DNA of 64,000 nucleotides from Candidatus Rifleibacteriota bacterium (lineage in GTDB: Bacteria; Muiribacteriota; Ozemobacteria; Ozemobacterales; Ozemobacteraceae). Below the pieces are notes generated by a model. It searched no databases, had not been told where the DNA came from, and worked only from the letters and a program-made list of their open reading frames with translations. Location of the stretch: assembly GCA_024710355.1 (NCBI GenBank), contig JANJUX010000028.1:46964-110963 (forward strand), written 5' to 3'. Below, one piece after another: positions 9,372 through 18,220 of this stretch (position 1 is its first letter; each line of letters begins with the position of its first letter). Made by a program: the position numbers and the translations under genes.

Positions 9372-9496
9372 GTGGTTCTCCTTTATTTCTGATTCTGTTA
9401 AAAATACTCCACAACCGGCAACTTTTCAAGATTCAGGGAAATTTCGTGCGCCGGTTTGCCATTCGTGGTATTTTGCTGACATATTCGGAGTTATCG

Positions 9497-11479
9497 ATGC
9501 CCATAGAACAGAAACCGGTTATTGCAATTTCACTGCTGAGCGAGATTGCTCAGGCAATTTCGCATCTGAACCCTGACCGCGCCCTGCTGTTTCTTACCGA
9601 AAGCGCCGTGTCGGTCACCGAATCGGCCGGGGCTCTGCTGCTCACGCCGCACGAAAAAATCAACATCATGGTGCCGTTCGTCAGAAGCTTTCTTGAAAGC
9701 CTGCCTGAGCCGCAGATCAATGATGATTTTCTCAAGGAATGCTTTCGCACCTTCATCAGGGTGCGTGATTCTCTGCAGATCCCTGGTACCACTGAGTATG
9801 AGATCTCGCCGCGCCACCCGGTCCGGAAAATGTCTGCCTGGCCGGTGATGCTTGCCGGCAAGCCGGTTGCCCTGCTGGTAATCTTCAAGCCCGAAGACCG
9901 CACTGATTTTTCGCAGGAACAGCGCAGTTTTCTCGAAATTCTTACCCCGTTCATGGGCTCGTTGTTCGAGAACTTCAGACTCAACAACGAGATGATTCAC
10001 AAAAATTCGCGCCTGTCAGCTCTGTATGAGATTTCGCAGCAGGCCGAATCGTTGATCGACTTTCGCAATATCTACGATGCCCTTGGCAAAGTCGCCCGCA
10101 GCTTCATCAATTTTGATTCGTATCTTCTTTATTTCCTGTCGTCGGACGGCAAAACTCTTGAAGTAAAGGCTGACGATACGGTTACGGGCCCTTTTCCCCG
10201 GGTGATCAGAATTGGCGAGGGCCCGGTCGGTCTGGCGGCAAAAGAAATGAAGCCGTACCTGACCTATTCGCAGGAATACAACTCGGTGCTCATCCTGCCG
10301 ATCGAAGTTTCGGGGCGACTGATCGGGGTTCTCGCGATCGGCAGCCGCAAGCCTTATGCCTATCGCGACGAAGACATTATCGGTCTGCAGATTATCGCCA
10401 CACAGATTGCCTCTATCGATCACATGTTCAAAGACCTGATCAACCTCAAGGGCTTCACCGAGCGTATTCTTGAGAGTATGACCTCTGGCGTTCTCATTTT
10501 TGACCCGGCCGGGCGGGTAACCTATGCCAACCCCGAAATCAGGCTGATCATGGGGCGACAGTTTCCTGAGGGCTGGAGCCCGTTCGACACGGCCGAAAAA
10601 CTGCCGGGCCGTCTCAACGAACTGATGATCGATGTTCTAGAAACCAATATTACCCTCGAAAACGAAAAGGTAAGGCTGAAAGCGGCCGGAACCATACGTA
10701 TCGTCGAGGTCAACGCTTTTCCGTTCAGAAATGAGGGTGGCAGTATGCTTGGCACGGCCTTCTTCATCAAGGATGTCACCCAGATCAGCGCTCTCGAAGA
10801 ACAGCTCAAGCGTGCCGACAAACTTTCAGCCATCGGGGTGCTCGCGGCCGGCGTTGCGCACGAAATACGCAACCCGCTCACCGGCATGAAAATGATCGTG
10901 CAGCTGCTCGAAGCCGAGTTTGCCGCCGACGATAACCGCCGCGAACCTCTCGGTATAATTCAGCGTGAGATCGATCGCCTCGAAAGCATCGTTGGCAATC
11001 TGCTCGACTTTGCCAAGCCGAGCAAGCCGAAGGCCATCGACGTCGTTCCGGCCAAGGTGGTCGAAGATTGCTACCAGCTGATCAAGAATCAGCTCGGCAA
11101 GCAGAGTATTCAGTTTGAAACCCATATCAATGGTGTTTGCCCGGTAATTGTCGGTGACCCTGATCAGCTCAAGCAGGTGTTTATCAACATTCTGACGAAT
11201 GCAATTCATGCGATCGGCCGTAATGGCAGACTGACGGTCAATATCGACAGCCGCGACGACCATGTTGTGGTCGCCTTCGAAGATACCGGTATCGGGATTC
11301 CGGCCGAAAGGCTGCCCGATATTTTCAACCCGTTCATGACCACCAAAGAAGACGGCACCGGCCTCGGGCTGTCGATGGCTCAAAGAATTGTCGAAGAACA
11401 TGGCGGCCGTATCGAAGTGCAGAGCGTGTCTGGTGAAGGCTCGACCTTTACGGTCTTTCTGCCGAGAAAGAGTACATAA
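9497..11479 (+). CDS. Soluble sensor histidine kinase (GAF-GAF-PAS-HisKA-HATPase, NtrB type)
   Basis: A 660-residue kinase with no membrane segments. Two GAF-like regions (about 20-180 and 190-325), a PAS domain (about 330-430, GVLIFDPAGRVTYANPE), a HisKA dimerisation domain with the phospho-acceptor His in GVAHEIRNPLTG, and an HATPase_c domain with N box NAIHAIG, G1 DTGIGIP, F box FNPF and G2 GTGLGLSM. The start used here has GGAG seven bases upstream; an in-frame ATG at 9446 lacks a site. No response regulator lies next to it; the following gene, coaE, starts one base after the stop, so this kinase heads an otherwise housekeeping operon and its partner regulator is elsewhere. Confidence 0.88.
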   Translation: MPIEQKPVIAISLLSEIAQAISHLNPDRALLFLTESAVSVTESAGALLLTPHEKINIMVPFVRSFLESLPEPQINDDFLKECFRTFIRVRDSLQIPGTTEYEISPRHPVRKMSAWPVMLAGKPVALLVIFKPEDRTDFSQEQRSFLEILTPFMGSLFENFRLNNEMIHKNSRLSALYEISQQAESLIDFRNIYDALGKVARSFINFDSYLLYFLSSDGKTLEVKADDTVTGPFPRVIRIGEGPVGLAAKEMKPYLTYSQEYNSVLILPIEVSGRLIGVLAIGSRKPYAYRDEDIIGLQIIATQIASIDHMFKDLINLKGFTERILESMTSGVLIFDPAGRVTYANPEIRLIMGRQFPEGWSPFDTAEKLPGRLNELMIDVLETNITLENEKVRLKAAGTIRIVEVNAFPFRNEGGSMLGTAFFIKDVTQISALEEQLKRADKLSAIGVLAAGVAHEIRNPLTGMKMIVQLLEAEFAADDNRREPLGIIQREIDRLESIVGNLLDFAKPSKPKAIDVVPAKVVEDCYQLIKNQLGKQSIQFETHINGVCPVIVGDPDQLKQVFINILTNAIHAIGRNGRLTVNIDSRDDHVVVAFEDTGIGIPAERLPDIFNPFMTTKEDGTGLGLSMAQRIVEEHGGRIEVQSVSGEGSTFTVFLPRKST

Positions 11480-11480
11480 G

Positions 11481-12080
11481 ATGCTGATAATTGGAATTTC
11501 GGGCCAGACCGGTGCTGGCAAGTCTACCTTCGCCAATCTGCTGTCGCTGCGGGGCTTTGGTGAAAATCTCGAAGTCGATGCGGTAGGGCATGAGCTGCTG
11601 GCTGATGGACAGGTCAGGCAGTCTCTGGTAAAGGCGTTTGGCGCCGATATTCTCGACACTTCAGGAAACGTCTGCCGCCGCTCACTTGGCCGCCGCGCTT
11701 TTGTAAACAGTGCTACGATCAATACTCTCAATGGCATCATGCATCCGGCGATGAAAAAAATGGTGGCTGCCCGCATCGATGCTGCCCGAAAAAGCGGCCA
11801 TTCGGCAATTATCGTCAATGCTGCCCTGCTTTTTTCGATGGGTATCGATACCCTTTGCAACCGCCTTATTTATGTGCAGGCTGACCCTGAAGTCAGGCTG
11901 AAACGTCTCGTACATTACCGTAACTGGACCGAAGAGAGTGCGCGCGAGCGACTGTTTGCCCAGGATAAACTGCCCGAGGGCCTCGAAGTTATTCTGGTCA
12001 ACAATGATGGTGACGAATCAGCACTGGCTGCCTCGGCCGACCGGGTTGCCGCAGAATTGTGCAGGGAGATTGCCGCATGA
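11481..12080 (+). CDS. coaE: Dephospho-CoA kinase
   Basis: A 199-residue P-loop kinase that phosphorylates the ribose 3'-OH of dephospho-CoA, the last step of CoA synthesis. It has GQTGAGKST near the N-terminus, the substrate-binding DAVGHELL (usually DAD..), NGIMHPAMKK, and VNAALLFSMG, typical of CoaE. The ATG follows the kinase stop by one base; longer in-frame starts would overlap the kinase gene. The stop overlaps the next start (ATGA). Confidence 0.9.
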   Translation: MLIIGISGQTGAGKSTFANLLSLRGFGENLEVDAVGHELLADGQVRQSLVKAFGADILDTSGNVCRRSLGRRAFVNSATINTLNGIMHPAMKKMVAARIDAARKSGHSAIIVNAALLFSMGIDTLCNRLIYVQADPEVRLKRLVHYRNWTEESARERLFAQDKLPEGLEVILVNNDGDESALAASADRVAAELCREIAA

Positions 12081-12865
12081 AAACGAAGAACGCAGGTGCG
12101 CTGTCCGGTGTCGCAAATTGCTCGGGGCAGGCTGATTGTCATGGCGAAAACCGCAGCCTCGACCGCAAAATCTGTGAATATGCCCGATTGGGCGCTGTTC
12201 CGCACTGCTGTTTCGCTGAACTGCTCGAAGAAACGGTTATTGCCCCAATGCAACCTGGTGATGACGGTGTAATTGACTTTTTTGCCACCATGGCCGCTTT
12301 TCATGCGGCCAACCCCGAAGCCGCCGGTCATTGCCACGGCAAGCTTGCCTGGCTGGCAGAGCTCTTTATAAAAGACAATGCGGTCAGATTGAACGCCGAG
12401 GGCGGTCTTTCGGTTATGATTTCTGCCCCTGAGGCCGCCAAACTGCTGATTCAGGCCCGTAATTTTCTTGCCGAAAAATCTCTCTGCCACAGCGAAGAAA
12501 TCGAGATCGACGCCGGCGAGCAGATGCTTTTTTCGACACCCGACCCCGAGCTGCCACCAGCTTTTATCGAGTATCTCGCAACGGTTTTTTCGCCACTGGC
12601 CGAAGTTGCGGCCGTTTATGTCTTTATGGCAGCCACCGCCGCTGCAGAAAGTGGCACCCTGACCATCGGCATCGAACCGGCCGGAAAAATCAGCCCGACA
12701 GAAGCAGATCTGTTGTCGCTGCAGATTGTCGAAGGGGTCGAACGCTTTCTTGAAGAACATGAACAGCTTGACTTCATTCTTCTCGACGACCCTGAACTGG
12801 TTGAAATAGCCCGTTCTGTCAGCCCGCCGGTACATCTGCAGCGCCCCGCCGGCAAGCGCCACTGA
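12077..12865 (+). CDS. SseB-like protein (enhanced serine sensitivity family)
   Basis: A 262-residue soluble protein. Its C-terminal 100 residues (PPAFIEYLATVFSPLAEV..., then a beta strand LTIGIEP and the helix LSLQIVEGVERFLEE, then LDFILLDDPEL) match the arrangement of the SseB C-terminal domain, and the N-terminal part resembles the SseB N-terminal fold more weakly. In Enterobacteria SseB affects serine sensitivity; the biochemical role is not known. The start overlaps the coaE stop as ATGA and has GGGAG eight bases upstream. The N-terminus is rich in Cys and His (several CH/HC pairs), which is not typical of the family. Confidence 0.55.
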   Translation: MKTKNAGALSGVANCSGQADCHGENRSLDRKICEYARLGAVPHCCFAELLEETVIAPMQPGDDGVIDFFATMAAFHAANPEAAGHCHGKLAWLAELFIKDNAVRLNAEGGLSVMISAPEAAKLLIQARNFLAEKSLCHSEEIEIDAGEQMLFSTPDPELPPAFIEYLATVFSPLAEVAAVYVFMAATAAAESGTLTIGIEPAGKISPTEADLLSLQIVEGVERFLEEHEQLDFILLDDPELVEIARSVSPPVHLQRPAGKRH

Positions 12866-12873
12866 GGTAAAAT

Positions 12874-13386
12874 ATGGGACACCACGAGCACGAAAAGATG
12901 GCTGCCGCCAGTCTCAGAGTCGGGGTAATGACCTTTTCTGATACCCGCTCGGCGGCCGACGACAAATCGGGCGCAATTCTCCAGGAAATTCTCAAAGCCG
13001 GCGGGCATACAATAGCCGCCTATGAGGTTGTCAAAGAAGACCCTGAGCTGATGCTGGCATCACTGCAGGCATGGCTGAGCCGGCCAGATCTCGATGCGAT
13101 TGTAACCACCGGCGGCACTGGCCTCACTGCCCGTGATGGCACGGTCGAAGTCGCACGTCGCCTTTTCAGCAAAGAACTCGACGGCTTTGGCGAACTGTTC
13201 AGAATGATTTCGTACCAGCAGATTGGCACAGCTGCGATGCTGAGCCGCGCCACCGCCGGTCTGGCTTCCGGCAAAATGCTTATCTGCCTGCCTGGCAGCA
13301 GTAAGGCGGTCAGACTTGCCGCTACCCGGCTGATATTACCGCAACTGCCCCACATGCTCTGGGAAATCAGACGTCAGACCGCATAA
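12874..13386 (+). CDS. moaB: MoaB/Mog-family molybdopterin protein
   Basis: A 170-residue protein of the MogA/MoaB family, which adenylylates molybdopterin during molybdenum cofactor synthesis. The family motif VTTGGTGLTARD is intact, as is the LICLPGSSKAVRLA segment. An N-terminal His-rich stretch (MGHHEHEK) precedes the domain. It lies 8 bases after the SseB-like gene and closes the operon that starts with the histidine kinase; a strong terminator follows. Molybdenum enzymes are not seen in the window. Confidence 0.88.
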   Translation: MGHHEHEKMAAASLRVGVMTFSDTRSAADDKSGAILQEILKAGGHTIAAYEVVKEDPELMLASLQAWLSRPDLDAIVTTGGTGLTARDGTVEVARRLFSKELDGFGELFRMISYQQIGTAAMLSRATAGLASGKMLICLPGSSKAVRLAATRLILPQLPHMLWEIRRQTA

Positions 13387-13390
13387 AAAA

Positions 13391-13416
13391 ATGCGCCCCG
13401 CTGAAACGGGGCGCAT
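13391..13416. terminator. Bidirectional intrinsic terminator
   Basis: A perfect 10-bp stem (ATGCGCCCCG with CGGGGCGCAT, loop CTGAAA) flanked by an A-tract on the left and a T-tract on the right, so it works on both strands: for moaB (+) and for the converging CNB/MinD-like gene (-). Confidence 0.93.
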
Positions 13417-13442
13417 TTTTTTATGCGTTAATTCAGTAGAGA

Positions 13443-14669
13443 TTAGCCGAACAGCTTTTTGATCGACCCGAGCAGGCCGACTTTGGCGGCGTCTTCGAGT
13501 TTCTCACCGGTGAGGCCCGAGATCATGGTTACGAGGTCAGACCGGTAGGTCGACTGGGTGTCACCGTCGAAGATGGTTTTCTGGTCGTTGATCATTTCTG
13601 AAGCGCTCTTCCAGTCATCGTGCAGAGTAAAGTCGAATTTGCGCTTCAGGGCCGTTTCGATGTCGGTGCGCGGTTTGGCGTAGACACAGTCTTCGCGGCT
13701 GAGAATCAGGCGAATCTTTTCCGGCGGGTATTTGAGGGTTTCCATGACCTTGATGCAGACGTGCATGCTCTTGATATGGTTCATCTCCGGGGCCATGACC
13801 AGGCAGATCAGGTCAGAGACGTCGAGAGCATTGATCGTCAGATCCTGGAAAAGCGAGTGTGTGTCGATAACGATGTAATCAAAAGCTTTCTGGGCAATTT
13901 TGACGAGCTTGCGCAGATGGTTCGAGTTGACCATTTCTGACTGCTCGGGCTTGATCGGCGACGGCAGAACGCTGAAGCCCAGCGGATGCTCCGAGAGGAA
14001 TTTTTTAAGATCTTCTGGGTTCGAAGGGTCGGCTTCGACGACATCGGCAATGGTCTTTTTGCCCTTGAGCCCAAGCATGAACGCCAGATCGCCGAACTGC
14101 AGGTCGAGGTCGAGCAGCAGAACCGATTTTTTCGTCAATTTGGCGATGCCGGCAACGATATTGGCGGCAATGACGCTCTTACCGGCTCCGCCTTTGGGAG
14201 CGAAGAAGGTAATGATTTTACCGCATTTTTCTTCGGCCTTCGGCGGGGCTGATTCTTTGCGCAGGCGCCGGCTGAGAGCCGTCATGATGCGCAGGGCGAT
14301 AAAAGAGTTGAGCCGCAGCAGCATGTCGAAATTGACCTTGTCGATTTCGAGAACCTTGCATTCGGCAGCCGTTTTGATGGTGGCGTTACGGGCTACCCCT
14401 TCAATAAGGGCCATTTCACCGAAAAAGTTGCTTTCATCGCTGTGAGAAATCTTCGTAACCAGCTTTTCGGCGCCGTTGTCGTTTTTATAGACTTCAACCG
14501 TGCCTTCTTTGAGCAGGTAAAAAGCATCTCCGTGGTCGCCTTCCTTGAACAGGCAGGTGCCGGCCGGCAGTGTGCGTTCTTTGACAACCTCGGAAATCTT
14601 CTTCAGGTCGATTTCTTCAAGACCCTGAAACAACGGAATCTGTTTAAGAATGTCGATAATAGTAACCAC
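13443..14669 (-). CDS. Cyclic nucleotide-binding domain fused to a MinD/CpaE-like ATPase
   Basis: A 408-residue fusion. Residues about 5-125 are a CNB domain (LFKEGDHGDAFYLLKEGTVEVY, FFGEMALIEGVARNATI), with the phosphate-binding cassette reading GEMALIEGVARNAT. Residues about 148-400 are a deviant Walker A ATPase of the MinD/ParA/CpaE group (APKGGAGKSVIAANI, LLLDLDLQFGD). Such ATPases position pili, flagella or division machinery; the fusion suggests nucleotide control of that activity. The GTG start has its GGGAG immediately adjacent, with no spacer, whereas an ATT codon three codons later has an ideal 8-base spacing, so the true start is uncertain. A GerW-type gene lies 35 bases upstream on the same strand. 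Confidence 0.82.
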   Translation of the reverse strand: MVTIIDILKQIPLFQGLEEIDLKKISEVVKERTLPAGTCLFKEGDHGDAFYLLKEGTVEVYKNDNGAEKLVTKISHSDESNFFGEMALIEGVARNATIKTAAECKVLEIDKVNFDMLLRLNSFIALRIMTALSRRLRKESAPPKAEEKCGKIITFFAPKGGAGKSVIAANIVAGIAKLTKKSVLLLDLDLQFGDLAFMLGLKGKKTIADVVEADPSNPEDLKKFLSEHPLGFSVLPSPIKPEQSEMVNSNHLRKLVKIAQKAFDYIVIDTHSLFQDLTINALDVSDLICLVMAPEMNHIKSMHVCIKVMETLKYPPEKIRLILSREDCVYAKPRTDIETALKRKFDFTLHDDWKSASEMINDQKTIFDGDTQSTYRSDLVTMISGLTGEKLEDAAKVGLLGSIKKLFG

Positions 14670-14704
14670 TCCCTCTCTGAGAGAATTCGGCCAAATTTAA
14701 GCGA

Positions 14705-15097
14705 TCAGGGCTTCTCACCCTCGGTGGTTGAAACCGGTGCGGCATCCTGGGCATCAGCGATTCCCATCAGTTTGTTGTATATCTTTTCGCCGACTTCGGG
14801 TTTGAGAATCTTTTCCCAGATCGTCTCTTTTTCTTTCAGCGAAATCAGTTTGACTTCTTTTTCGTTGATGGCGATAAAGGCGACCGGCTCGATGGTGGCA
14901 CCACCGCCCGATCCGCCGCCAAAAGCTGCGCTGTCATTTTTCCCGTTACCGCCGCCGACGCCAAAGCCGAACGAAACGCGCGTAACCGGGATCACCGTCC
15001 AGTTTTTGAAGGTGGTAGGTTCACCAATAACCGTTTTGGAGTTAATTGCAACTTTCAGTTCGGAAAGAACAGTCTTGATCAATGCATCAATAGCCAT
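14705..15097 (-). CDS. ytfJ: GerW/YtfJ-family protein
   Basis: A 130-residue protein with the conserved core of the GerW (YtfJ) family: TVIGEPTTFKNWTVIPVTRVSFGFGVGGG, then a Gly-rich loop and GGGATIEPVAFIAINEKEVKLI. In Bacillus the homologue is made in the forespore and is needed for spore germination; many non-sporulating bacteria also carry the family, with unknown role. The next gene upstream resembles YtfI (DUF2953), the neighbour it has in Bacillus, which supports a conserved pair. The ATG is served by AGGAGG about 11 bases upstream. Confidence 0.85.
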   Translation of the reverse strand: MAIDALIKTVLSELKVAINSKTVIGEPTTFKNWTVIPVTRVSFGFGVGGGNGKNDSAAFGGGSGGGATIEPVAFIAINEKEVKLISLKEKETIWEKILKPEVGEKIYNKLMGIADAQDAAPVSTTEGEKP

Positions 15098-15164
15098 TGG
15101 TGTTAGAACCTCCTGAGTTTCGTGAATATCTTACCAGAAACCATCAGCGAAAAAAACTTTTTTT

Positions 15165-16457
15165 TCACGCCTGCTGCCGGCGGGCGCGGTACCAGCTGAA
15201 TGCCTGCCAGGCTTCACGATAAAGATCGCGCTCGAACAGCAGCCCCAGCATTGCGGCGAGAAAGCGCCAGGGCCTGATAACCGCTGTTACCCGGCCGCGG
15301 GCATAGATGCATGGCTCGCCAAACATCGGCACCGGAATGAAGTTGAGGCCGAACTGCGCCGCCAGCCCAGAAAAAATCGCGATGCTGCCGTGGAACATGC
15401 CGGTAATGTAGGGCTCGTGCAGGGCATAGCGCACTTTCAGGGTTGGCTCGACCAGGCTGAAGCCCTTTTTACCGCGTCCCCAGAAGCGCTGCAGAACTGG
15501 CCAGACAACCTGCCACTTGCGCATGAACAGTCTTATGTAGCGTTTCAGCTGCTGGTAACGGTTGTTCAGATCTCTTCGGAAACGGCGAGCGCGGGCGCGC
15601 CAGTCGCTGCCGCCTGCTGCTGCCTTTTCTGTCCGGTCGTCGCTTCTGACATCTGTGGCTGGCTCTGATTTTTCGGCGGTCTGCTGTTCTCTCGCCACTT
15701 CTGCAACTGGTTTCAGCGGGGTAACATCTACCGGGGTGACGTCGACCGGTTGCGGCCGGGTAACGGGAGCGGGTTCAGCTGGCGGCGCTTTCGTCTGCGC
15801 TGTTGTATTGTTTTCAGAATCCTGTCTGGTATCAGTGTCGGTCTTTACGCCAGGCTCGGTGCTGGTTTCAATCCTGGTTCCCGTATCAGTTTCAGCTTCA
15901 TCGGGAGACTCGACTGCAGTTTGGGCAGCAGTTTTTATTGGGGGCTCAATGCCGGTTTCAGGCTTTGCTTCAGTGACGCTTTCAGCTCTGACAGTCTCTG
16001 ACTGTTTTTCTTCTTTACTGATGGCAACGGGTGAGGCTTCTACCGGCTTAACCGAAGTTGCTGCGGCTTCGGTCGTGGTTTGTTCTGGCCTGGCGGGCTG
16101 TGCTGCCGGCTCTTGCGCGGCTGTAGGTGGTGAGTCTGCGCCGGTTTGCCACGGGGTCGACGGCGGTGGCTGCGGTCGGGTTGGCTTCTGCCGCCGATTG
16201 CGCTGCAGAAATTTCTGCCAGTAGAGAATCTTCAGTGCGACATCCTGATTGTGCGGGGTGGCGATGACGCCGATCTTCACAAGGCCGAACAGATAGCTGC
16301 CCCAGATTTCGCCGCGCTGACCCAGCTGCGAGGCTCTGAGTTTAAGATTGACCGTGATCGGGTGAAACAGGCCGATGATCAGGCAGATAGCTCCGCCTGC
16401 CGCCGCAAAAATAAGCAGCAGTTGAATTGTTGTCCAGATCAGGGTCAGGTAGTCCAT
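15165..16457 (-). CDS. Membrane protein with long T/E/P-rich linker, YtfI/DUF2953-like C-terminus
   Basis: A 430-residue protein. An N-terminal membrane helix (about 8-30) is followed by a short conserved-looking stretch, then some 190 residues of low-complexity Thr/Glu/Pro/Ala sequence (about 95-285), then a basic region and a folded C-terminus. The C-terminal segment with RYALHEPYITGMFHGSIAIFSG has the G.tG..yG pattern seen in the DUF2953 (YtfI) family, which in Bacillus is encoded next to ytfJ exactly as here. The linker would let the C-terminal domain reach across an envelope layer. Its start overlaps the stop of the lipid kinase (TGATG). The family has no established function. Confidence 0.6.
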   Translation of the reverse strand: MDYLTLIWTTIQLLLIFAAAGGAICLIIGLFHPITVNLKLRASQLGQRGEIWGSYLFGLVKIGVIATPHNQDVALKILYWQKFLQRNRRQKPTRPQPPPSTPWQTGADSPPTAAQEPAAQPARPEQTTTEAAATSVKPVEASPVAISKEEKQSETVRAESVTEAKPETGIEPPIKTAAQTAVESPDEAETDTGTRIETSTEPGVKTDTDTRQDSENNTTAQTKAPPAEPAPVTRPQPVDVTPVDVTPLKPVAEVAREQQTAEKSEPATDVRSDDRTEKAAAGGSDWRARARRFRRDLNNRYQQLKRYIRLFMRKWQVVWPVLQRFWGRGKKGFSLVEPTLKVRYALHEPYITGMFHGSIAIFSGLAAQFGLNFIPVPMFGEPCIYARGRVTAVIRPWRFLAAMLGLLFERDLYREAWQAFSWYRARRQQA

Positions 16458-17332
16458 CAGCTGGTAATGAAGCGGGCCTGGTGTTCTGCCAGCCCGATCG
16501 TGAATTCTGCAGCGGCGGCGAAAACCTCGCCGTCGAGCTGATACGGGGCAGGTTCTGAGGCAGTGACGTGAAATTTGCGCCCGGTCAGGGTTCTGACGCC
16601 ATCTGGCGGCTGCGGGCCGTTGCGTCTGGCAAAGTTGAGCAGTTGCAGCATCGTGCGCATGCTGAAGTCTTCAACGAGAACCATATTCAGTATGCCGTCG
16701 TCATAACGGGCATCAGGAGCGAAAAAAAGGTCGCCGCCATAGCGGCGCATATTGGCAAAAATGGCAAAACGCCCGGTGAATTCATCGGGGCCGTCATCGA
16801 CCCTGATCCGCAGGGTTGGCGGGCGATAAAAACAGAACTGCTGCAGACCGGCAATATGATAGGCATAGCGGCCGAACAGCTTTTTAAGCGTCGGGGAAAC
16901 GGCGTCGGCGACCACGGCGTCAAACCCGATACCGGCCACAAAAATAAATTTGCGGCCGTTGCAGGTGCCAAGATCGCACTTCTGTGCCGCACCGGTCAAC
17001 AGCAGTTTGCCGGCTTCGCGCATCTGCACCGGAATTCCGAGTTCGCGGGCAATGACGTTGGCGGTTCCGGCCGGGATGATGCCGGTTATCGCTTCTGGCA
17101 CGACACTGTTGATAACCGTATGGATCGTGCCGTCACCACCACAGGCCGCCACCAGACAGGCTGGGTCGGCAGAGAGGCGTTGCGCGGTCTCGCGGGCATT
17201 TTCGATACTGGTGGTAAAAATTGTTTCGCACGGCAGAAAGCGGTTGATATGACTGGCTGTCGCTGCAAGTTCGGCACGGTTGAGGGTGCGCGAGGCAGCG
17301 TTGGCGAGAATGGCGATTTTTTCAGTTTTCAT
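16457..17332 (-). CDS. Diacylglycerol kinase-family lipid kinase
   Basis: A 291-residue protein of the DgkB/YegS fold, which phosphorylates diacylglycerol or related lipids with ATP. The nucleotide-binding GGDGT motif is at 65-69, followed by GIIPAGTANVIARELGIP, the family's second hallmark, and a C-terminal beta domain ending with a YQLDGE motif. It overlaps the MBL hydrolase gene by 11 bases and the downstream membrane gene by one, so these three are translationally coupled. Confidence 0.87.
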   Translation of the reverse strand: MKTEKIAILANAASRTLNRAELAATASHINRFLPCETIFTTSIENARETAQRLSADPACLVAACGGDGTIHTVINSVVPEAITGIIPAGTANVIARELGIPVQMREAGKLLLTGAAQKCDLGTCNGRKFIFVAGIGFDAVVADAVSPTLKKLFGRYAYHIAGLQQFCFYRPPTLRIRVDDGPDEFTGRFAIFANMRRYGGDLFFAPDARYDDGILNMVLVEDFSMRTMLQLLNFARRNGPQPPDGVRTLTGRKFHVTASEPAPYQLDGEVFAAAAEFTIGLAEHQARFITS

Positions 17333-18161
17333 GACACAGCAGGGCTTCGAAGCCGTTCTGTTTCTGCTCTATTCGATAAAATCCGGCTTCGGCCGCATGC
17401 GAAAAAACGACGCGGGTATCGGCGCGGCTGCTGCGTTTGAGCAGAATTTTTCGGGCGGCAATGGTGTCGGCCGGAAAAAGATCGAAGGCCTCGCGACGGT
17501 CTGGCGGCAGATGAAAGGGGGTGGGGCAGATATCGCCCGGAAAAATAACCCGCAGTTCACGGTCCATGATTCTGACTATCTGGTGACCGGCCGTGTGGCC
17601 GCTGCTCACTTCGAGATAAACTCCCGCAGCGATTTCGAGGTCGCCGTTAAGAAGCTTCAGACGCCCGGTTTCCTGCAGGGGAAGAAAATCATGAACACAG
17701 TAGCTGCTGCGCGAAATCTCGCTCGGATTGATTGCTGCATCCCATTCTTCTCTTTGTACGAAATACATGGCATTTTTGAAGGCCGGCACTATTTCATCGC
17801 CTTCAGCTTCGGTGGCCCCGCCACAGTGGTCGTAATGCAGGTGCGTGAAAACCACGTGGGTGATATCATCAGGCTTGAGGCCGAAGCGGGCGAGGTTGTC
17901 ATAAAGTGCCGACGGCGAACCGAGACCCATTATTTCGCGTTTGCGCGGTCGCATCTTATTGCCCATGCCGGTGTCGATAAGCAGGTTTATGCCTTCGCCG
18001 CGCACGAGCAGCTGATTCAGGCCAAAACGCACCCGGTTGCGCTCGTCAGGCGGCGCAAAGGTTTCCCATTCGCTGCGCGGAATGCCGGAAAAGGCGATGC
18101 CGCCATCGACGAGCATCTGCCCTTCGTGGAGAATGTCGACGTCAAATCTTCCGGTTTTCAC
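17322..18161 (-). CDS. Metallo-beta-lactamase-fold hydrolase
   Basis: A 279-residue MBL-fold enzyme with the metal-binding THLHYDH motif at 106-112, a later SSGHTAGH (third His), FPGDICP (bridging Asp) and a final SHAAE. This set resembles the quorum-quenching/AHL-lactonase-like branch of the superfamily, but the substrate is not predictable. It overlaps the lipid kinase by 11 bases and follows the DUF3084 gene after 59 bases, which leaves room for a separate promoter. Confidence 0.82.
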   Translation of the reverse strand: MKTGRFDVDILHEGQMLVDGGIAFSGIPRSEWETFAPPDERNRVRFGLNQLLVRGEGINLLIDTGMGNKMRPRKREIMGLGSPSALYDNLARFGLKPDDITHVVFTHLHYDHCGGATEAEGDEIVPAFKNAMYFVQREEWDAAINPSEISRSSYCVHDFLPLQETGRLKLLNGDLEIAAGVYLEVSSGHTAGHQIVRIMDRELRVIFPGDICPTPFHLPPDRREAFDLFPADTIAARKILLKRSSRADTRVVFSHAAEAGFYRIEQKQNGFEALLCHEN

Positions 18162-18220
18162 TGCAAGCCCCCTGATGGTTTACAGACAAGAATAATCTGC
18201 CCGGGCTTCGGGCGCAACCA

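Noticed and set aside
11915..12862. A 315-codon open frame antisense to the SseB-like gene
   Set aside because: Low-complexity Gly/Arg/Phe-rich shadow product; the plus-strand gene has proper start coupling with coaE.
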